This document shows positions 59,809 through 64,000 of a stretch of DNA of 64,000 bases, piece after piece. The stretch's first letter is position 1. The number at the start of each line of letters is the position of its first letter. Source of the DNA: Riptortus pedestris (taxonomy: Eukaryota > Arthropoda > Insecta > Hemiptera > Alydidae). The stretch covers positions 10,465,501 to 10,529,500 of the forward strand of contig CM032230.1 in NCBI GenBank assembly GCA_019009955.1, in the 5' to 3' direction. Made by a program: the position numbers and the translations under genes. The notes under the pieces are model-generated. The model ran no database searches, was not told where the DNA came from, and saw only the letters and a list, made by a program, of their open reading frames with translations.

Positions 59809-61080
59809 CTAAACTTAAAACAATAACAGACAAATATGTAAGGTAAGTCCACAGATTGGATAAATTCAGATTGTTGTTTCACATTATAGATCTATGTTAA
59901 GAAACTTTTATATATACAGTATATATGCTAGCAAAGTTCAAAATCTCTATGTATTGAGTGCTTTAATAAAACATTTGATGAAAAACTGCATGAAAATATG
60001 TTTATGATTATATCTTATGTTGATTTAAATTTATTATTTTCACTAGGAGTGAATGTGCAGAATAAAATTATTATCTAGACCTAAGGTAATGTCAAATCTT
60101 TTTTGCATCTTGGGTTTATTTAACATTTAAGAATTTTAACAAAATAATCTCTAATAACTATAAGTTTATTTTTTCATGGTATACTACAGGTAAGAGCAAT
60201 ACTAGGTTTCATAAGTTTAGAGATAGTTACAATATAAATCTTAAAATTGTTGTTATGGTTTTGGTAAAGATTCATAAGTTTTTCTTTTACATTAATTTGA
60301 AGACTTTTATCTAAAGAGTCAAACAAGTAAGTAACTGACCATATATTTATCCTCCCTGTACAATATACAATTAAATGTACTGAAATCTGTTGTTATTCCC
60401 CCTAACCCTTGTTTCCGAGAGGTTTTCTCTCATAAAGTGAAGTTGGACATTTTTAACTTCAGGAGAGAACAGATATTTCATTTTGAAAAGGTGTACAAAT
60501 CAGCTATGTTTTTCTCTGTAACTTAAATTGAAATTGATTCAAAATTAATAAGCCGTCAAAGGAAAAATGCTATCATATTTGGGAAATTAGGAGTCTTAGG
60601 TGAATATAAATAGATACTAAAATTTAAAAAACTTGTTCAATGTTATAAATTAGATTTAAAGAAAAGATAATACCTATGTTTAAGCCAAAATATAAGGTAT
60701 TTTAGCAAGCCTCTCTGCTTTTGCTCCTGTTAACTATCTCAATTAACCTCCTTATTCATTTGTTAATTTTCTAAATCACATTATCAGATTGCATATATTT
60801 CCCAATGGAAAAAAAATTACTTAAGTCTTTATAGGACTATAAACTCAAGGGACGTTTTAATTTATTAAAAAACCTAATGTTCATCGATTCTATATTGAGC
60901 CCTCCTTTGCTCTTCTTAGAATGAAGTCATTCTCTGATGATCAGGAGCTCCCTCTCATCCTGATAATTACATTAAAAATCACAAAAGATGTCATTTTAAA
61001 AAAAAATATTAGAAAATCTTTGACTTGCTGCCTAGCTATGGCTTCCATTAATTACATTGATTAACCTTCCTATTCTGGTG
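59809..61080. other. Unassigned AT-rich stretch
   Basis: No exon or known repeat. An acceptor-like site near 60971 leads to an early stop and was not accepted. Confidence 0.4.
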
Positions 61081-64000
61081 ACAATAAAAAGTATTGATTT
61101 GGGTCTTCATGAAATCGTAAACCCACCATATGCTAATATCTTACTACCAGGTGTCCTCCCATTTGTGATCATTACTTTGCTAATTCTGGGCTCTTAGCGC
61201 ACCCATGAATAGTAATTTCCCTGTGGATTACTGTTATAAAGAGTAGTTCTCTGTTGACAATGAGAGTCCCACCCAAAAGTACCACATACATCAATTTTCA
61301 CAATGATACTATACAATATACTTCCAAAAGAAATGATTTCATTTGCTAAATGCTATTCCAAAAAACCACTGAACTCCATAAACTTAACCATTATTTCACA
61401 CACAGATTTTTCCCAGAAACAAAATTGGCCTGGACTCCACTAAATCCACAGTACCTTTACTAATTCATGGAGAATAACCCCTCCGTTAATAACATTACCA
61501 TACCTCTCTCTCTGGTAATTTCCTCAGCACCAGCCTTACTGGACAGGGAACTCTCCCCTCCTCAATTTACCAACAATCCTTCAGTTTTGAAAAGAGATAG
61601 ATTCTGCTGTACGGTGGATGTCGCACCCAAATTGTACCACATATGAAATACATTTTCACAGTAACACTAAAACAAGAGTTTTGAAAAGATATATCATCTC
61701 ATTTGTCAAATGTTTTCTCATCAACATTCCTGACATCCCTCGACTATAAACCCCTTTATCCTAAACTTGACAAACGGATTTGCCCCCGAGGACCTATATT
61801 TCCCTGGGCTCGCCGTAATTGGTGCTCCTTCACTAATTCCTTGAGAATAGCCTCTACATTAATATGCCACCCCTCCCCACCAACTGGTAATTTCCTCTGC
61901 ACCTACCTTGCAAATACACTCTCCTTTCTCCAAATTGATTTCTTCCCTGCCTTTCCCTAATAATCCCTTACTTTTTAAAAGAGTGCACTTCTCAGTTATA
62001 CTGTGAATGCTCTGCCCATATACTCTTGTGCCATATACAAAATCAATTTTCATAATGACACTAAAATAATATTTTTTAAAAGATACCTATCAATCCATTT
62101 CTCGTCAAAATCATCAGGCATTCATTTATTCATAAGCCCCTTTGTCCTATACTTGACCCAGAAACAGTGTTCTCTTCGACTCTTAATCCCCGTTCTTTTC
62201 CTAATTCCCAGAGAGTAGCTCCTCCATTACTATGCTTCCCCTTCCTTCCTCTCTGATAATTTCCATAGCACCTCCCTTGTAAATACAGCACAGGGAGGAA
62301 ATTCACCCTTTTTCTATTATTTACTTAGCTGCCCTTTCCCAAAATACCTCAATTTTAAAAAACATAGTTCTCTGATGTACTCTGAATGTCCCACTCAAAA
62401 GTACTGTACACAAAATATATGTTAAACACCAAAAGAGTATTTTTAAAAGATATATCATCTCAATTGTTCAATGCTTTCCCATCAAAATTCCGGACCTATA
62501 TTGAAACCTAAACCATGCCATCCTATACTTCAGAATCAGAGTTTTAGTACATACGAGGTCTGTGAGAAAAGTAATGATACTGATTTTGTACTAACTAAAG
62601 TTTTTATTTTTTTTTTAAATAAATAAAGATAACTCCCCTTCAAAGTAGTTCCCTTGGCCAGCTATACACCGGCAGAGTTGTTGTGTCCCACTCTTGGTAG
62701 CAGCACTAGAAGTCTTCAACTGATATGACTTTTAACTGGTTGATCATAGTCTTTTGAATGTTCTCCAGAGTTCCAAAACGCCTCCTTTTAGGACATGTTT
62801 CAATTTTAGGAAATGGAAAAAGTCACAAGGGCTTAAATCAGGTGAATAGGAGGGGGGGGGGGTGAAGGATGACATTAATGTGTTTTGAGGTCAAAAATCC
62901 ACTGATATAAATGCCATGTGACATTGTCATGATGAAGCTTCCACTTGTCCTCAATGTCAGGTCTCATAAGAATCACTCTTTTCCTGATCTTTTCAAGGAC
63001 ACTTTTAAAACACTTGGTTGACAGATTGTCCTGGTAGAACAAATTCTTTGTTCATGATACACTTACTTTAAAAAAACAAATCAGTATGGTCTTGACCTTT
63101 GATTTTCTCATTCGACACTTCTTGAGATGACCGAGTGTGCCCTTCTTCGCTTTACTACTTTGTTTCAGGATTGTACTCAAATATCCAGGATTCATCACCT
63201 GTGTTCACACAATTAAAGAATTCTTGGTCATGGGCAACCTAAAAGGACGTCATTTTGGAACTCTGGAGAGCATTCAAAAGACTGTGACTGACCAGTTAAA
63301 AGCCAGTGCTGCTACCAAGAGTGAGAACAACTCCGCCAGTGTATAGCTGCCCAAGGGAACTACTTTGAAAGGGATAACTTTGTTGTTCAAAAAAATAAAA
63401 ACTTAACTTAGTAAAAAATCAGTCTCATTATTTTTTTCATAGGCCTCGTATATTGCCATAGACTTCCCCTAATTGGTACTTTTTAGCTAATTCCTGAATA
63501 ATAGCTCCTCTGTTAATAAGCTACCCCCCTCTGAAAATTTCCACAGCATGTCACTAGCAAATACAGCTCCTATTGGGTGGAAGGGAAATGCCCACTCTTC
63601 AATTTCAATCCCACACTGATACAAAGTGTAGTTCTCTGTTATACTGTGAATGCCACCAGCATTGGGCCATATCCAAAATGACAATTTAAGAATATTTTTT
63701 AAAAGGTATCAGATATCTCATTTAGTGTCCATGCCAATATTGCCATAGACTCCCCCTATGCTACCTTGAGAATAGACCCCCCCCCATTAATAAGCCCCTA
63801 TCCTCTGGAAATTTCCTCAGCTACTCCCTTGAACTACAGCCCGTACTGGACAGGAAATTCTCCCCTTTTCAATTTCTAACTTCCATATCTTTCTCCGACA
63901 ATTCCAGGCTTTTAAGAAGACTGCTTCTCATCTGCAGCATGGACACTAAGGAATCATTTTTTTAAGATATCACATTTTTTCTCATCGCTAAATTCTTTCC
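61080..64000 (+). repeat. Diverged tandem array, unit about 360-385 bp, at least six copies
   Basis: A landmark (AGTTCTCTGTTATACTGTGA type, followed by a CCCAC motif and then CATTTTCACAATGACACTA) recurs near 61244, 61599, 61988, 62366, 63630 and 63923. A second landmark (GGTAATTTCCTCAGCACC, often with ACAGGAAATTCTCC) precedes it in each unit. The interval between copies 4 and 5 is larger because of an 895-bp mariner insertion. The last visible interval is about 293 bp, so that unit is shortened. The array runs off the right edge. Small open frames in it are not conserved between units. Confidence 0.75.
62554..63448 (-). mobile_element. Rearranged mariner with long inverted arms
   Basis: Flanked by TA on both sides. 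The ends CGAGGTCTGTGAGAAAAGTA and, read inward, CGAGGCCTATGAAAAAAATA begin arms of about 210-240 bp (62554-62795 and 63237-63448) that are inverted copies of each other. Between them, on the minus strand, are transposase motifs in order: GDESWIFEYNP near 63200, LHHDN near 62930, and a shifted PDLSPCDFF-like third site near 62840. The arms themselves code the transposase C-terminus (ELWRAFKRL, VYSCPRELL). So the N-terminal DNA-binding part has been replaced by an inverted copy of the C-terminal end. Inactive. Confidence 0.8.

Noticed and set aside
60930..60980. Further 5' exon of the zinc-finger gene (acceptor ATTATCAG)
   Set aside because: In the needed phase 1 it meets a stop at once, and it has no good donor.
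61080..64000. CRISPR-like or coding tandem repeat
   Set aside because: Units are about 370 bp, strongly diverged, and without spacers or a conserved frame; the DNA is eukaryotic.

Overview
This is eukaryotic nuclear DNA, most likely from an insect. It is AT-rich, its genes are split by introns, and transposable elements fill most of the space. The protein matches (an enhancer-of-rudimentary homologue, a UBE2H-type E2 enzyme and a giant C2H2 zinc-finger protein) and the element types (CsRn1-like Gypsy, piggyBac, cecropia-type mariner, DINE-1-like elements) fit an arthropod. I cannot name the species or order.

Three host genes can be supported. (1) ERH/e(r) lies on the minus strand at 9234-12630: three exons with correct splice signals and phases are visible, and the last exon was not found in the window. 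(2) A large C2H2 zinc-finger gene lies on the minus strand from 58784 to 39607. Five small 5' exons (54-87 bp, every one phase 1-1) splice into a 3.1-kb exon coding a complete finger at the exon start plus 33 more. Its start codon and any earlier exons lie beyond the right edge. (3) An intronless UBE2H-like gene (49922-50464) lies on the plus strand inside an intron of the zinc-finger gene.

Left part (1-9 kb): an LTR-like promoter fragment, a decayed LINE, a strikingly regular 16-bp C-rich minisatellite (31 copies), tRNA-like SINEs, two copies of a DINE-1-like element and a piggyBac element. From 3 kb onward this is probably ERH intron 3 or its 3' flank.

Middle (13-39 kb): a nested repeat cluster. 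About fifteen DINE-1-like copies or fragments carry a (TA)n core and a 20-bp palindromic 3' end. They surround and interrupt a piggyBac relic. A complete but dead Gypsy element (25529-30464) has both LTRs, a tRNA-Trp-type primer site and a target duplication. A truncated mariner follows, and then about 8 kb of mostly featureless AT-rich DNA.

Right part (39-64 kb): the zinc-finger gene with repeats in its introns, then a diverged tandem array (unit about 360-385 bp, from 61.1 kb to the right edge) interrupted by a mariner that has become a long inverted repeat.

The best candidates for something undescribed are the DINE-1-like family that carries and seeds the (TA)n arrays, the all-phase-1 cassette exons of the zinc-finger gene with a possible finger-less isoform, the nested UBE2H gene, the (A C15)31 minisatellite and the fold-back mariner. 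I see no wholly new multi-gene system.
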